64,000 nt of DNA, from positions 186,001 through 250,000 of the forward strand of contig JAAFJO010000004.1 of NCBI GenBank assembly GCA_013298145.1, written 5' to 3'. The position numbers and the translations under genes are program-made. The DNA comes from Betaproteobacteria bacterium (lineage in GTDB: Bacteria; Pseudomonadota; Gammaproteobacteria; Burkholderiales; Casimicrobiaceae). Below, piece after piece: positions 32,669 through 42,717 of this stretch (its first letter is position 1; every line of letters begins with the position of its first letter). Under the pieces are notes generated by a model. That model did no database searches. It was not told the origin of the DNA and saw only the letters and a program-made list of their open reading frames with translations.

Positions 32669-33477
32669 TCGCGCTCGCTTGCGGCGCGCGTCAGCAGCAT
32701 CGCTGAGCGCAGCAATGCCTGGAGTAACTTCGCTACCCGCTCCGCTTTTAGCTCGTCATACGCAAATGGCGGCGACTCATCCATGTAGCAAGATTGGGCC
32801 ATCTCCATTTGAATCGTATGAAAACCTTCATTGGGTCGACCGTAGTAACGCGTCGTGTAGCCGCCCTTAAATCGCCCATCGAGCACGTAAGTGAATTCTG
32901 TTTGTTGTTTCAAGATATCTATCAGGCCGGTTGCAATTCGCGCAGAGCAACTCGCACCACTCGCTGTTCCGAGGTTCAAATCAGGCAGTGTTCCCTCGAA
33001 CAGCCAGGGAATCCGAGAACGAATGCTGTGCCCATCCCAATGCAACACATAGCCGTGTTTCGCACGTACCCTGTCGAGTTCTGCACGAAGCGCCAGATGG
33101 TAAGGCCACCAATATTTCACACGACGCCGCTCAATCTCAGCGGCTGCAGGCTCGCATCCCTCACGATAGAGCGGCTCACCCGAGAAAAATTTCGTGGGGC
33201 AAAGCTCAGTGTTTGCAGCGCCAGGATACATCGGCGCATCATCGGGCGGTCGATTGAGGTCAATGAGGTAGCGTGAATGAGTGGCGGCGATCACGCTCGC
33301 GCCCATCTGTGCAGCAAACGCGTACAGGCGCGTAAGGTGCCAATCCGTATCTTCCATCGCGAGCGCACGCGGCACATAATGGCCGCGATGGGGGTCAGGA
33401 ATTAAGGTGCCCACGTGAGGCAAGCTCAACACGAGCGGCGTTGTTCCACGCGAAAGAGTGAAAACATCTGCGCTCAT
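32665..33477 (-). CDS. hutG: N-formylglutamate deformylase HutG
   Basis: A 270-residue N-formylglutamate amidohydrolase giving glutamate and formate. It starts with FTLSRGTTPLVLSLPHVGT, has the ATHSRYLIDLNRPPDD segment that binds the metal and substrate, EPLYREG, and a late RYYGRPNEGFHTIQMEMAQSCYMDE region, all in family order. It overlaps both hutI (upstream) and hutF (downstream) by 4 nt. Confidence 0.93.
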   Translation of the reverse strand: MSADVFTLSRGTTPLVLSLPHVGTLIPDPHRGHYVPRALAMEDTDWHLTRLYAFAAQMGASVIAATHSRYLIDLNRPPDDAPMYPGAANTELCPTKFFSGEPLYREGCEPAAAEIERRRVKYWWPYHLALRAELDRVRAKHGYVLHWDGHSIRSRIPWLFEGTLPDLNLGTASGASCSARIATGLIDILKQQTEFTYVLDGRFKGGYTTRYYGRPNEGFHTIQMEMAQSCYMDESPPFAYDELKAERVAKLLQALLRSAMLLTRAASERE

Positions 33478-34706
33478 ACATCAAGGGCTTCGTGTGCCTG
33501 CCCTTTAAGGACGAGCTGATGTAGCGGTGAGTGACCAAAGCGATACACAAGATCACGCGGATGCGATGCGTTCCATGCCACAAAATCTGCTTTCGCGCCC
33601 GCTTCTAGCCTGCCTCGCGCCGCGGGCAAACCCAAGGCGAGAGCAGCGTTCACGGTAAATCCGAGCCATGCCTCGATCGGGGTCATGCGAAACAATGTGC
33701 AAGCCATATTCATCATGAGAAGCGGTGAAAGCGTGGGCGAAGAACCTGGATTGTGATCGGTGGCGAGTGCGATGGGAACACCGCTCGCGCGGAGCTTCTC
33801 AATCGGCGGAAGTTGGGTCTCGCGCAGAAAATAGTAAGCGCCCGGCAGCACTACTGCAACCACGCCAGCGCGCGCCATCGCCGCAATACCGTCGTCACTT
33901 ACATATTCCAGATGATCACACGATAGCGCACCGAATTCGCTCGCGAGCGCAGCGCCGCCCTGATCCGAGAGCTGTTCGGCATGGAGTTTTACCGGTAAGC
34001 CAAGCGCTTTTGCATGCTCAAACACCGTCCGAGTCTGTTCGCGAGAAAAGCCAATCCGCTCGCAGAACACATCGACGGCATCGATCAAATTTTCATCGTG
34101 CAGCTCGCGCATCCATTCGCAGAGTGCAGCAACATACTCATCGCTGCGACCCGCAAACTCTTCGGGCAACGCGTGGGCAGCCAAATAGGTGGTTTTTACT
34201 TCAATGCCTAACGCTTCACCGACCCGTCGCGCAACTCGCAATGATTGGCGCTCGTGCGAAAGCGAAAGCCCATAGCCCGACTTGATTTCTAGCGTAGCGA
34301 TTCCCTCGCGCATGAGCGCGCGGGCGCGTTCACAAGCAAGCGCGAAAAGCTCGTCTTCACTCGCCGCCCTTGTAGCGGCTACGGTAGAGCGAATACCGCC
34401 ACCAGCCCGCGAGATGGCTTCATAAGACGCGCCTTCAAGTCGCAATTCGAATTCATGAGCGCGGTTACCTGCGTAGACCAAGTGGGTGTGGCAATCGATG
34501 AGCGGTGGCGTGACTAGCGCACCTTTTAAGTCAACGGTTCGATCCGCATGCGCAAATTCAAGCGGAAGCGCCGAGCGCTCCCCGAGCCAAGCAATGTGAT
34601 CGCCTTTGGTAACGATAACCGCGTCTTCCACGATCCCCCACGCGTCGTTTTCGCGCGGCGCGAGCGTAGCGACTCGAAGGTTTTGCCACACGCAATGCTC
34701 GCTCAT
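33474..34706 (-). CDS. hutI: Imidazolonepropionase HutI
   Basis: Hydrolyses 4-imidazolone-5-propionate to N-formimidoyl-glutamate. From the ATG at 34706 (MSEHCVWQNLRV) it has 410 residues. Metal-binding PPLIDCHTHLVYAGNRAHEFE, substrate Tyr/His region, KLHAEQLSDQGGA, and ALATDHNPGSSPT with the metal Asp. GGAG lies nine bases upstream of this ATG, and the ATG overlaps the hutD stop as ATGA; the longer frame is not needed. Confidence 0.94.
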   Translation of the reverse strand: MSEHCVWQNLRVATLAPRENDAWGIVEDAVIVTKGDHIAWLGERSALPLEFAHADRTVDLKGALVTPPLIDCHTHLVYAGNRAHEFELRLEGASYEAISRAGGGIRSTVAATRAASEDELFALACERARALMREGIATLEIKSGYGLSLSHERQSLRVARRVGEALGIEVKTTYLAAHALPEEFAGRSDEYVAALCEWMRELHDENLIDAVDVFCERIGFSREQTRTVFEHAKALGLPVKLHAEQLSDQGGAALASEFGALSCDHLEYVSDDGIAAMARAGVVAVVLPGAYYFLRETQLPPIEKLRASGVPIALATDHNPGSSPTLSPLLMMNMACTLFRMTPIEAWLGFTVNAALALGLPAARGRLEAGAKADFVAWNASHPRDLVYRFGHSPLHQLVLKGQAHEALDV

Positions 34707-35251
34707 GATTGCTCCAGTTTGTGGCTCCAAAACGCGAACTGAAAAACTCGCGTTCCGGGTCGCGTGCTTAGTGAGAGCGATGACGTCGGCGAATTCTCGC
34801 CGCTGTTACATACGAGTAATCCTTCGGGCCAGGTAAACGTTCCACAAAGCTGCGGTTTGGATGAATTCACCGAATCACCACCGATCACATGATCACGAAG
34901 AAAGCCATGACCGCGTTCGCGTCGAATCATCACATTCAAGTCACGCGTCGGTCCGTTGAACAAGCGACAATTCCGCGCGGTGTCGCCCTCAAACTTTACA
35001 GGTGAGTCGCCCGCGCGTATCGCTCCAACGCCTTCCAATTCGACACCCTCGCCTTCGAGCACTGCGAAATAGCGCTCCACACCAGAAAACGCGGAAAAAG
35101 GTCCATCGCTTTCAACATCGGCCACACTCACTCGAATTGCCCAATCCGACACGCTCGGCCATGCAAGCAACTCACGCGTCACACCACCGCCGTTTTTCCA
35201 CGGAGTCGCACTCGCTTCGCTGAGTCGAATCTGAAACGGCAAAGTAATCAT
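34703..35251 (-). CDS. hutD: HutD family protein
   Basis: A 182-residue cupin-like protein of the HutD/Ves family. It has TPWKNGGGVTRELLAWP near the start, WAIRVSVADVESDGPFSAFSGVERYFAVLEG in the first barrel and FNGPTRDLNVMIRR later. HutD is found in many hut operons and is thought to set an upper limit on pathway activity, perhaps by binding an intermediate. Four-base overlaps with hutC and hutI place it inside the operon. Confidence 0.9.
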   Translation of the reverse strand: MITLPFQIRLSEASATPWKNGGGVTRELLAWPSVSDWAIRVSVADVESDGPFSAFSGVERYFAVLEGEGVELEGVGAIRAGDSPVKFEGDTARNCRLFNGPTRDLNVMIRRERGHGFLRDHVIGGDSVNSSKPQLCGTFTWPEGLLVCNSGENSPTSSLSLSTRPGTRVFQFAFWSHKLEQS

Positions 35252-36015
35252 GGCGCGAACGCACCTTCAAGACGATAACGATTGGCGGGATGCACAAGGC
35301 GCGCGCAGGTGATCACAGCCGTGCGGTTGTGCGTTCGTCTGGCCACGACTAAGCATGGATCTCGACGCGATATACCGAGGAGTTTTGCTTCGACGGACGT
35401 CGGGAGTGCGGCCTCAACCGCATAGTCTGCTTTCCACAGCGGCGCAACGTCGAAAAGATACTTAGTCGGCGTAATGTGTTCGAAATTGATCGCGAGATAG
35501 TCGGGCACGACATCGGGATTGACAAAGCGATCCTCGCACTGGATGGCGACTTCGTTCTCGTAGTGCACGATCACGCTGTGAAACACAGCCGATCCGACAG
35601 GAAGTTCTAACGCTCGCGCAATAGCGGAGTTTGCCCTCTCTTTTTGAAGAACATGTACGGCTGCGCGATGTGCATGCCCGCGCGCGAGAATCTCTTCGTG
35701 AATGTCGCGTATGGTGAGCGCTGACGAAACGCGATGCAATTCGGCGGCATAGGTGCCTGACCCTTGCCGCCGCTCGACGAGGCCCTCGGCTTCTAGCTCC
35801 TTCAACGCGCGATTCACAGTCATGCGCGCTACGGCAAATCGCCCAATCAAGTCGGCTTCAGACGGCATTTTCTGCCCAGCTTGCCAAGTACCCTTTTCCA
35901 GGCCCGCCTTCAGGTACTCCTTTACTTTCACGTAAGGAGATGGTCGAACCCCGCGCGCTATTGTCGGTTGTCCGCGTGTCGCTGGCTGGGTAGATTTAGA
36001 TGAATTTGGAAGCAC
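35248..36015 (-). CDS. hutC: Histidine utilisation repressor HutC
   Basis: GntR/HutC-type repressor with N-terminal winged helix (KMPSEADLIGRFAVARMTVNRAL and VERRQGSGTY, split by a turn) and a C-terminal UTRA domain (HAAV-like HRAAVHVLQKERANSAIARAL, QCEDRFVNPDVVPDY) that binds urocanate. The open frame reaches a TTG at 36051 that lies in the operator palindrome, so a GTG at 36015 (VLPNSSKSTQ) is preferred, giving 255 residues; no clear Shine-Dalgarno settles it. It heads hutCDIGF and is divergent from hutU. Confidence 0.88.
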   Translation of the reverse strand: MLPNSSKSTQPATRGQPTIARGVRPSPYVKVKEYLKAGLEKGTWQAGQKMPSEADLIGRFAVARMTVNRALKELEAEGLVERRQGSGTYAAELHRVSSALTIRDIHEEILARGHAHRAAVHVLQKERANSAIARALELPVGSAVFHSVIVHYENEVAIQCEDRFVNPDVVPDYLAINFEHITPTKYLFDVAPLWKADYAVEAALPTSVEAKLLGISRRDPCLVVARRTHNRTAVITCARLVHPANRYRLEGAFAP

Positions 36016-36039
36016 GGAGAAAATGCTACTTGCATTAAG

Positions 36040-36051
36040 TTGTCTAGACAA
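36040..36051. promoter_or_regulatory. HutC operator candidate between hutC and hutU
   Basis: TTGTCTAGACAA is a perfect 12-base palindrome, close to the known HutC site type CTTGTATNNACAAG. Its position in the divergent promoter gap would let one bound dimer repress both hutCDIGF and hutUH. Confidence 0.7.
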
Positions 36052-36094
36052 GTAAAAACGCGGTTACCGATTTCACATTTCTCGGAGGCGCGCG

Positions 36095-37798
36095 ATGACG
36101 CACCCTAACCATCCTCCTGTAACAGCGCTGCCTCGCTCCGTGCGCGCGCCGCGCGGAAGCACACTGACTTGTAAGAGCTGGCTCTCTGAAGCCGCCTACC
36201 GCATGATTCAAAACAATCTTGACCCCGAGGTTGCAGAAAATCCAGATGCGCTCGTCGTCTACGGTGGGATCGGGAAAGCAGCGCGCAACTGGGATTGCTT
36301 CGAAGCGATTCTCAAATCCCTGCGCGAGCTCACCGATGACGAATCGCTCCTGATTCAATCTGGTAAACCGGTCGGTGTGTTCAAAACGCATCCCGATGCA
36401 CCGCGCGTTTTGCTGGCAAATTCGAACCTCGTGCCGAAGTGGGCAACGTGGGAGCATTTCAGCGAACTCGATCGCAAGGGCCTGATGATGTACGGCCAGA
36501 TGACCGCTGGCTCTTGGATTTACATCGGCTCACAAGGCATCGTACAAGGGACATACGAAACTTTCGTTGAGGCTGGACGCCAGCACTTCGGTGGCAACCT
36601 CACAGGAAAGTGGTTTTTGACTGCGGGCCTAGGCGGAATGGGCGGTGCGCAGCCGCTCGCGGCGTCGTTCGCAGGGGCGTGTTCGCTCAACATTGAATGC
36701 CAGCAGTCGAGCATCGATTTCCGCTTAAAGACCAAATACGTCGATGAACAAGCAACGAGCATCGACGATGCATTAGAGCGAGTCAAGCGCTATACGAGCG
36801 AAGGAAAGGCGATCTCAATCGCGCTCCTCGGCAACGCTGCGGAAATTCTCCCCGAGCTAGTGCGTCGCGCGAAAGCGGATGGCGTGAAGCCCGATCTGGT
36901 GACTGACCAAACCTCGGCCCACGATCTTGTCAACGGCTATCTGCCTGCAGGTTGGACGTTGCAGCAATGGCAGACCGCGCGGGCCGACGAGTCGCAACAT
37001 GCGCAGCTTCGCGACGCCGCTGCAAAATCTTGCGCGGTTCACGTGCAAGCCATGATCGATTTCGCGGATATGGGTATCCCGACGGTCGATTACGGCAACA
37101 ACATTCGTCAGGTCGCGTTCGATCAGGGCGTTACTCGCGCATTCGATTTCCCTGGGTTTGTTCCGGCCTACATTCGCCCGCTTTTTTGTCGCGGCGTCGG
37201 CCCGTTTCGCTGGGTAGCGCTGTCAGGTGATCCAGAAGATATTCGAAAAACAGACGCCAAGATCAAAGAGCTATTCCCCGACAACCGGCACTTACACCGC
37301 TGGCTCGATATGGCGGGTGAGCGAATTGCGTTTCAAGGATTGCCCGCGCGCATTTGCTGGATCGGTCTGGGTGAGCGGCATCGCGCCGGCCTTGCGTTCA
37401 ACGAGATGGTGAAGCGCGGTGAGTTGAAAGCGCCCATCGTGATTGGTCGCGATCACCTCGATTCAGGATCGGTGTCGTCACCGAATCGTGAGACTGAGGC
37501 AATGATGGACGGATCTGACGCAGTTTCCGATTGGCCACTACTCAACGCGCTGTTGAACACGGCGGGAGGCGCGACCTGGGTATCGCTCCATCACGGCGGC
37601 GGCGTCGGTATGGGTTATTCCCAGCATTCAGGCGTAGTGATCGTTGCTGATGGCACTGAAGCTGCCGCAAAGCGGATCGAACGAGTGCTATGGAACGACC
37701 CGGCAACGGGCGTCATGCGACATGCTGATGCGGGCTATGAGGTAGCGAAGCAGTGTGCGCGTGAGCATGAGCTACGTCTGCCGATGCTAGGAAGGTAG
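36095..37798 (+). CDS. hutU: Urocanate hydratase HutU
   Basis: A 567-residue NAD-dependent enzyme converting urocanate to imidazolonepropionate. N-terminal [47 protein letters not shown] (NAD site), [28 protein letters not shown] and the C-terminal [21 protein letters not shown] all match the family. GGAGG lies eight bases upstream of the ATG. First gene of the plus-strand hut operon. Confidence 0.95.
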   Translation: MTHPNHPPVTALPRSVRAPRGSTLTCKSWLSEAAYRMIQNNLDPEVAENPDALVVYGGIGKAARNWDCFEAILKSLRELTDDESLLIQSGKPVGVFKTHPDAPRVLLANSNLVPKWATWEHFSELDRKGLMMYGQMTAGSWIYIGSQGIVQGTYETFVEAGRQHFGGNLTGKWFLTAGLGGMGGAQPLAASFAGACSLNIECQQSSIDFRLKTKYVDEQATSIDDALERVKRYTSEGKAISIALLGNAAEILPELVRRAKADGVKPDLVTDQTSAHDLVNGYLPAGWTLQQWQTARADESQHAQLRDAAAKSCAVHVQAMIDFADMGIPTVDYGNNIRQVAFDQGVTRAFDFPGFVPAYIRPLFCRGVGPFRWVALSGDPEDIRKTDAKIKELFPDNRHLHRWLDMAGERIAFQGLPARICWIGLGERHRAGLAFNEMVKRGELKAPIVIGRDHLDSGSVSSPNRETEAMMDGSDAVSDWPLLNALLNTAGGATWVSLHHGGGVGMGYSQHSGVVIVADGTEAAAKRIERVLWNDPATGVMRHADAGYEVAKQCAREHELRLPMLGR

Positions 37799-37900
37799 TC
37801 CCCTCCCCTTCAAGGGAAGGGTTAGGGTGGGGATGGGGTTCGCGCCCCATCCGCCACAAAACCCCATCCCCCTCCTAGCCTCCCCCTTGAAGGGGGAGGG
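37799..37900. repeat. Palindromic repeat pair (CTCCCCTTCAAGGGGAG family) between hutU and hutH
   Basis: It begins directly after the hutU stop: CCCCTCCCCTTCAAGGGAAG and GTGGGGATGGGGTT, then the inverted half AACCCCATCCCCCTCC and CCCCCTTGAAGGGGG. It could fold as a long stem in the hutUH transcript. Confidence 0.85.
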
Positions 37901-37953
37901 ACACTCGGCGGGGATATTGGCCGCACACGACACAGATTTTTGGAAAGCATGGA

Positions 37954-39510
37954 TTGGTCTCATTTGAATTAAACGTTGGTGCATTGACGCTCGACGATCT
38001 GCAAAGCTTGCACGCAGGCACGCACTCGCTCACATTGCCCGCACGCGCACATGACGCGATTGCGAAGAGCTACGCGGTGGTCGCCCGCGCCGCCGCAGGA
38101 GACGATCCGGTCTACGGCGTCAATACCGGCTTCGGAAAGCTCGCATCGAAACGTATCTCACGCGAAGACCTCGCTACGCTCCAGCTCAATTTAATTCGCT
38201 CCCACTCAGTGGGTGTAGGCGAGCCGATGGCGCCCGCGGTCGTGCGCTTAATCCTCGCGCTGAAGGCGGCAAGTCTGGCGCGCGGGCATTCGGGTGTTCG
38301 CCCTATCGTTATCGATACGCTGATAGCGGCCTACAACGCTGGCCTCGTCCCCTACATCCCATCGCAAGGCTCTGTCGGCGCGTCGGGCGATCTCGCGCCG
38401 CTTTCGCACATGACACTAGCGCTTCTAGGCGAAGGCGAGATGCTGGTCAATGGCGCGCGCGTTCCTGCACACGATGCGCTTTTGCGCGCAGGGGTTAAAC
38501 CGCTGACGCTCGAAGCGAAGGAAGGGTTAGCGCTCATCAACGGCACGCAAGTTTCAACCGCGCTTGCGCTGCATGCCCTTATCACCTTCGAACCCGTGCT
38601 CGAAGCCGCATTGGTGGTCGGCGCTCTCACCGTTGATGCGGCGCGTGGCAGTGATGGCCCATTCGATCCTCGCATTCACGAAGTTCGCGGCCAACCGGGG
38701 CAGATCGATGTCGCGAAATACTATCGCGCGCTGCTCGCCGGTAGCGCGATCCGTAAATCGCATGAAGAAAACGATGATCGCGTGCAAGACCCGTACTGTC
38801 TGCGCTGTCAGCCGCAAGTGATTGGTGCATGCCTCGATCAACTGAGGCACGCCGCGCTCGTTTTGGTGCGTGAAGCCAACGCGGTGACTGATAATCCACT
38901 GGTCTTCGCCGATACGAACGAGCTGATTTCGGGCGGTAACTTTCACGCGGAGCCGGTCGCGCTGGCGGCTGATTCCATGGCGGTAGCGATTGCGGAAGTT
39001 GGCGCAATTGCCGAGCGTCGCATCGCGATGCTGATCGACACCGCAGTGTCGCGCTTACCCGCATTTCTAACGCCAGACGCCGGACTGAATTCGGGCTTCA
39101 TGATCGCGCATGTGACAGCGGCCTCGCTCGCGAGCGAAAACAAGTCGCTCGCACACCCTGCGAGCGTCGATAGTTTGCCCACCTCCGCCAATCAAGAAGA
39201 TCACGTGTCGATGGCAACATTCGCAGCGCGTCGCTTACAGGCGATGATCGAGAACACCGCGCATATTCTTGGTATTGAGCTACTCGCAGCCGCGCAGGGC
39301 ATCGATTTCCTTCGACCCCTCAGTAGCTCACCCGCGCTCGAAGCGGCACACGGATTGCTTAGAGCTGAATGTCCGTTTGTAAGCGAAGACCGATACCTTG
39401 CACCTGATATTGAACGCGCCAGTGCGCTTGTGAAACATGGCGCGTTGTCGAAAGTGTTTCGCGCACTACCTGCATCAGCTCATTTACCGCCGCTTTGGAT
39501 ACCAACCTGA
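37954..39510 (+). CDS. hutH: Histidine ammonia-lyase HutH
   Basis: Deaminates L-histidine to urocanate, 518 residues. The MIO-forming Ala-Ser-Gly is in [59 protein letters not shown] and [12 protein letters not shown] are all present. The start is TTG (37954), with GGAAAG eight bases before; the nearby ATG at 37949 is out of frame and stops quickly. A rare start plus an upstream repeat may tune expression relative to hutU. Confidence 0.94.
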   Translation: MVSFELNVGALTLDDLQSLHAGTHSLTLPARAHDAIAKSYAVVARAAAGDDPVYGVNTGFGKLASKRISREDLATLQLNLIRSHSVGVGEPMAPAVVRLILALKAASLARGHSGVRPIVIDTLIAAYNAGLVPYIPSQGSVGASGDLAPLSHMTLALLGEGEMLVNGARVPAHDALLRAGVKPLTLEAKEGLALINGTQVSTALALHALITFEPVLEAALVVGALTVDAARGSDGPFDPRIHEVRGQPGQIDVAKYYRALLAGSAIRKSHEENDDRVQDPYCLRCQPQVIGACLDQLRHAALVLVREANAVTDNPLVFADTNELISGGNFHAEPVALAADSMAVAIAEVGAIAERRIAMLIDTAVSRLPAFLTPDAGLNSGFMIAHVTAASLASENKSLAHPASVDSLPTSANQEDHVSMATFAARRLQAMIENTAHILGIELLAAAQGIDFLRPLSSSPALEAAHGLLRAECPFVSEDRYLAPDIERASALVKHGALSKVFRALPASAHLPPLWIPT

Positions 39511-39570
39511 TCGTCGTGCGCGTAGCATTGACCGACATCGCTTTAGTCTAATTTTTGGGAGGAAACCGTT

Positions 39571-40530
39571 ATGAAGAAACCATTGATCGCTACCGCGATT
39601 ACATCCACCGTTCTCGCGCTCGTAAGCGCGAGCGCCGTCGCACAAGACACGAAAGTTGGCATTGGCATTTCAGGCTGGACGGGCTTTGCGCCGCTTACGC
39701 TTGCGAAAGAGGCTGGCATTTTTAAGAAGAACGGACTGGACGTCACGATCCGGAAGATTCCACAGAAAGATCGCCATCTCGCCATCGCGTCCGGCGATAT
39801 CCAGTGCGCGGCAACTACGGTCGAAACCTGGATCGTGTGGAACGCAAACGGCGTCGCAACGACTCAAATCTTCCAGCTCGATAAGAGTTTCGGTGCCGAC
39901 GGAATGGTTGTGAAACCCGCGATTGCAAAGATCAGCGATCTGAAAGGCAAAACAGTTGCCGCAAGTGCCCCCGGCACGGCGCCATACTTCACGCTCGCGT
40001 GGATGCTCAAGAAGAACGGCCTTTCCACGAAGGACGTAAAGATCGTGAACCTTGAGCCTCAGGCCGCAGCAAACGCCATGATTGCGGGCACAGCCGATCT
40101 TGACGCCGCGATGACCTACGAGCCATTCCTTTCGTCGGTTCGCGCCAAGCCAGAAGCAGGCAAGATCATCGCAACCACGCTCGACTATCCGATGGTGATG
40201 GACACGTTTGGCTGCACGCCGAAATTCCTCGCGGAGAATCCGAAAGCTGCGCAAGCCCTCACGAACTCGTATTTCGAAGCGCTTGAGATGATCAATAAGG
40301 AGCCGCAGAAAAGCTTTGGGATCATGGGCGCGGACGTAAAACAAACTGCCGAGCAGTTTGAGAACAGCCAGAAGTTTTTGCGCTGGCAAGACAAAGCGGC
40401 GAATCAAAAATTCTTCGCAGGTGAGCACGCGGCGTTCAGCAAGGAAGCGGCAGATTTGCTGCTCGAGCTCGGAATCATCAAGCAGATTCCAGATATCTCG
40501 AAATTGGCGGATACGCGATTCATCAAGTAG
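39571..40530 (+). CDS. ABC transporter substrate-binding protein, NitT/TauT type
   Basis: Periplasmic protein of 319 residues: signal peptide to ASAVA (about 24), then VGIGISGWTGFAPLTLAKEAGIFKKNGLDV, read in two parts, and GDIQCAATTVETWI, typical of the SsuA/TauA/NrtA family. The strong Shine-Dalgarno GGGAGGA is nine bases upstream. The ligand cannot be told from sequence. Its place 60 bases after hutH suggests histidine, urocanate or another hut-linked compound. Confidence 0.87.
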   Translation: MKKPLIATAITSTVLALVSASAVAQDTKVGIGISGWTGFAPLTLAKEAGIFKKNGLDVTIRKIPQKDRHLAIASGDIQCAATTVETWIVWNANGVATTQIFQLDKSFGADGMVVKPAIAKISDLKGKTVAASAPGTAPYFTLAWMLKKNGLSTKDVKIVNLEPQAAANAMIAGTADLDAAMTYEPFLSSVRAKPEAGKIIATTLDYPMVMDTFGCTPKFLAENPKAAQALTNSYFEALEMINKEPQKSFGIMGADVKQTAEQFENSQKFLRWQDKAANQKFFAGEHAAFSKEAADLLLELGIIKQIPDISKLADTRFIK

Positions 40531-40774
40531 CGAAGCGAAGTCAAGCCGTCGCCTACAGTAAATGTGTAGGCGCGGGCTTGACCGCGCATGCGTGCGCAGC
40601 TTCGACACTCGCCTTGAGAAGAGACTCGCAACACTGCAGCGCGCACAAACTCACGATGCCACGGCCCGATTTAATGGGACCGAAACCGAAATTAGGCGCT
40701 TTGTCAATAATTCGCTTTATTTGATTGCTAGCCCAATAAAATTGGGCGATCTGACATAACGCTGGGATGCTACT
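40531..40774 (+). other. Gap between ABC binding-protein and permease genes
   Basis: A 244-base gap inside an otherwise compact transporter operon. It contains a CTAG-type hairpin near its 3' end (40720-40752) and no ORF that looks coding. Such hairpins between a binding-protein gene and its membrane partners often stabilise the upstream message. Confidence 0.35.
40720..40752. repeat. CTAG-type repeat, compact hairpin
   Basis: GCTAGCCCAATAAAATTGGG: GCCCAAT and ATTGGGC form a perfect seven-base stem with a three-base loop. It is the tightest version of the family in the window. Confidence 0.7.
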
Positions 40775-41557
40775 TTGAAACCCCTTTCTCCCATTTCTAC
40801 GACGAAGCGCATCACGCTTGGCGTGAGTTTCTTTATGCTCTTTTTTGCCGTGTGGGCGGTCGCGACGTTCGGTGGCTACGTCTCAAAAACATTCCTCGCC
40901 GATCCCATCACGATGGTGAAAAGCGGCTACACGCTGATCACCGAAATGGGTTTTTTGAAGGATATCGGGATGACGGTGTGGCGCGTCGTTGGCGGCTTCT
41001 TGATCGCAGCCGCCATTGCGCTGCCACTGGGCGTGGCGATGGGCGCATACAAGCCGATTGAAGCCTTCTTCGAGCCTTTTGTTTCATTCTCCCGCTACCT
41101 GCCTGCCTCTGCGTTCATTCCGCTTTTAATTTTGTGGGTAGGCATCGGCGAAGAGCAAAAGCTTGCCGTGATCTTCATCGGCTCTTTCTTTCAGCTCGTA
41201 CTCATGATTGCGGTTGTCGTGGGCAACACGCGACGCGATTTGGTTGAGGCGGCGTACACCCTCGGGGCGAGCGATGCGAGTTTGGTCAAACGCGTGTTGA
41301 TTCCGAGCGCCGCACCTGAGATCGCCGAGATTTTGCGCATGGTGCTCGGCTGGGCGTGGACTTACGTAATCGTCGCCGAACTCATCGGCGCATCCAGCGG
41401 CATCGGCTACATGATCACCAATTCACAAGCGCTACTCGCGACCGATCAAATCATCTTTGGCATCATCGTGATTGGGGTGATCGGCCTCGTGAGCGATCTT
41501 CTGTTTAAGTTCGCGAACCAGAGATTCTTTCCTTGGGCTGCGCTGGGAAAGGCGTGA
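40775..41557 (+). CDS. ABC transporter permease, NitT/TauT type
   Basis: Inner-membrane permease of 260 residues with about six helices. The conserved coupling loop is DLVEAAYTLGASDASLVKRVLIPSAAPEI, in two parts, followed by GWAWTYVIVAELIGASSGIGYMI. The frame begins with TTG at 40775 (MKPLSPISTTKR) and no better start is seen before the first helix. The ATPase gene starts one base after its stop. Confidence 0.88.
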   Translation: MKPLSPISTTKRITLGVSFFMLFFAVWAVATFGGYVSKTFLADPITMVKSGYTLITEMGFLKDIGMTVWRVVGGFLIAAAIALPLGVAMGAYKPIEAFFEPFVSFSRYLPASAFIPLLILWVGIGEEQKLAVIFIGSFFQLVLMIAVVVGNTRRDLVEAAYTLGASDASLVKRVLIPSAAPEIAEILRMVLGWAWTYVIVAELIGASSGIGYMITNSQALLATDQIIFGIIVIGVIGLVSDLLFKFANQRFFPWAALGKA

Positions 41558-41558
41558 C

Positions 41559-42344
41559 ATGAGCATCCTATCCATTCGCGGCGTCTCGCGTACTTTCGAA
41601 GCCAAACACCGCGCGCCAACCCTCGCGCTTGAATCCACCAACCTCGAAGTCGCCGAGAACGACTTCATCACTATTCTCGGTCCTTCGGGTTGCGGCAAGA
41701 GCACGCTCCTTCGCATCGTTGCCGGACTTGACCGACAAACTTCCGGCGATGTGCTTTTGGATGGCAAGGTGATCGATGGTCCCGGCGCGGATCGTGGCAT
41801 GGTGTTTCAAAGCTACACCCTGTTTCCGTGGCTCACGGTGTTAGAGAACATCTGCTTCGGTTTGCGCGAACGCGGTCTGCCGCGCGAAGAGCAACTCACG
41901 ATCGCGCATTCGTTTGTAAAGAAGGTTGGGCTCGTTGGCTTTGAAAGTCACTTTCCGAAGCAGCTCTCGGGCGGCATGCAGCAGCGCACCGCGCTCGCCC
42001 GCGCGCTCGCGAACAATCCCCGAATGCTCCTGATGGACGAGCCCTTCGGCGCGCTCGATCACCAAACCCGCGAGCTGATGCAAGAGCACTTGCTCAGCAT
42101 CTGGGAAGCAGAGCGCAAAACGATTCTGTTCGTCACCCACGATATCGACGAAGCCGTTTTCATGGGCTCACGCGTCGTCGTGATGAGTGCGCGTCCTGGC
42201 CGCATCAAGCTCGATCGCGAGATTCCATTCGCACATCCACGCCACTACTCCATCAAAACGACCGCAGACTTTGCTGCGCTTAAAGGCGAGCTCACTGAGC
42301 AAGTGCGCGCGGAAGTGATTGCGTCGCAAGCGCTTGTCGCGTGA
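41559..42344 (+). CDS. ABC transporter ATP-binding protein, NitT/TauT type
   Basis: A 261-residue ATPase: Walker A GPSGCGKST, Q-loop VFQSYTLFPWLTV, signature LSGGMQQRTALARAL, Walker B MLLMDEPFGALDHQTR and the switch His in LFVTHDIDEAVFMG. These are typical of SsuB/TauB proteins. It completes a binding-protein/permease/ATPase set that follows hutUH. Confidence 0.92.
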   Translation: MSILSIRGVSRTFEAKHRAPTLALESTNLEVAENDFITILGPSGCGKSTLLRIVAGLDRQTSGDVLLDGKVIDGPGADRGMVFQSYTLFPWLTVLENICFGLRERGLPREEQLTIAHSFVKKVGLVGFESHFPKQLSGGMQQRTALARALANNPRMLLMDEPFGALDHQTRELMQEHLLSIWEAERKTILFVTHDIDEAVFMGSRVVVMSARPGRIKLDREIPFAHPRHYSIKTTADFAALKGELTEQVRAEVIASQALVA

Positions 42345-42450
42345 GGCATCACCTCATTCGCGCGTAGACTCCATCGCGCGCATCGCCACCGCCGAGGGGA
42401 CGGCAGAGTTCGATCGACGCCTAGCTCGCGCCGCGGTTGAGAGTCACGTT

Positions 42451-42491
42451 CCACAAAAAAGAAAACCCGCAAATGCTTTCGCAGATGCGGG
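42451..42491 (-). terminator. Rho-independent terminator, probably for aceA
   Basis: On the minus strand CCCGCATCTGC ... GCATTTGCGGG forms a stem with a GAAA loop, followed by TTTTCTTTTTT. It lies about 230 bases past the aceA stop. Confidence 0.65.
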
Positions 42492-42593
42492 CCAAGGCTT
42501 CCCTCCTCCTCGAGGAAATCAGCGGCGATTATAGGGTCATGTACATGACCCGCGTCACACGTTCTGTCGTCGCAATGCCGTTCAGCATTTAAT

Positions 42594-42622
42594 AGATAGC
42601 CCTTGTTTTATTGGGGCTAGCG
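42594..42622. repeat. CTAG-type repeat hairpin
   Basis: ATAGCCC, then TTGTTTTATTG, then GGGCTAGC: the six-base arms TAGCCC and GGGCTA enclose a T-rich loop. It lies between convergent genes, near the aceA stop. Confidence 0.65.
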
Positions 42623-42717
42623 ACCGATAAATTTAAGTTTCGCTGGTGTCGTTTTTAAGCACTTTCGCGGGTTTTCCGTAACGCTAACACCCGCGAAGTT
42701 CTTTTGTCTAACCTGCA

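Larger units (their letters stand above)
42345..42717. other. Gap between convergent ABC ATPase and aceA
   Basis: This 373-base gap has no convincing ORF. It holds a minus-strand terminator (42451-42491) and a CTAG-type hairpin (42594-42622). Both fit a region where two transcription units meet. Confidence 0.4.
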
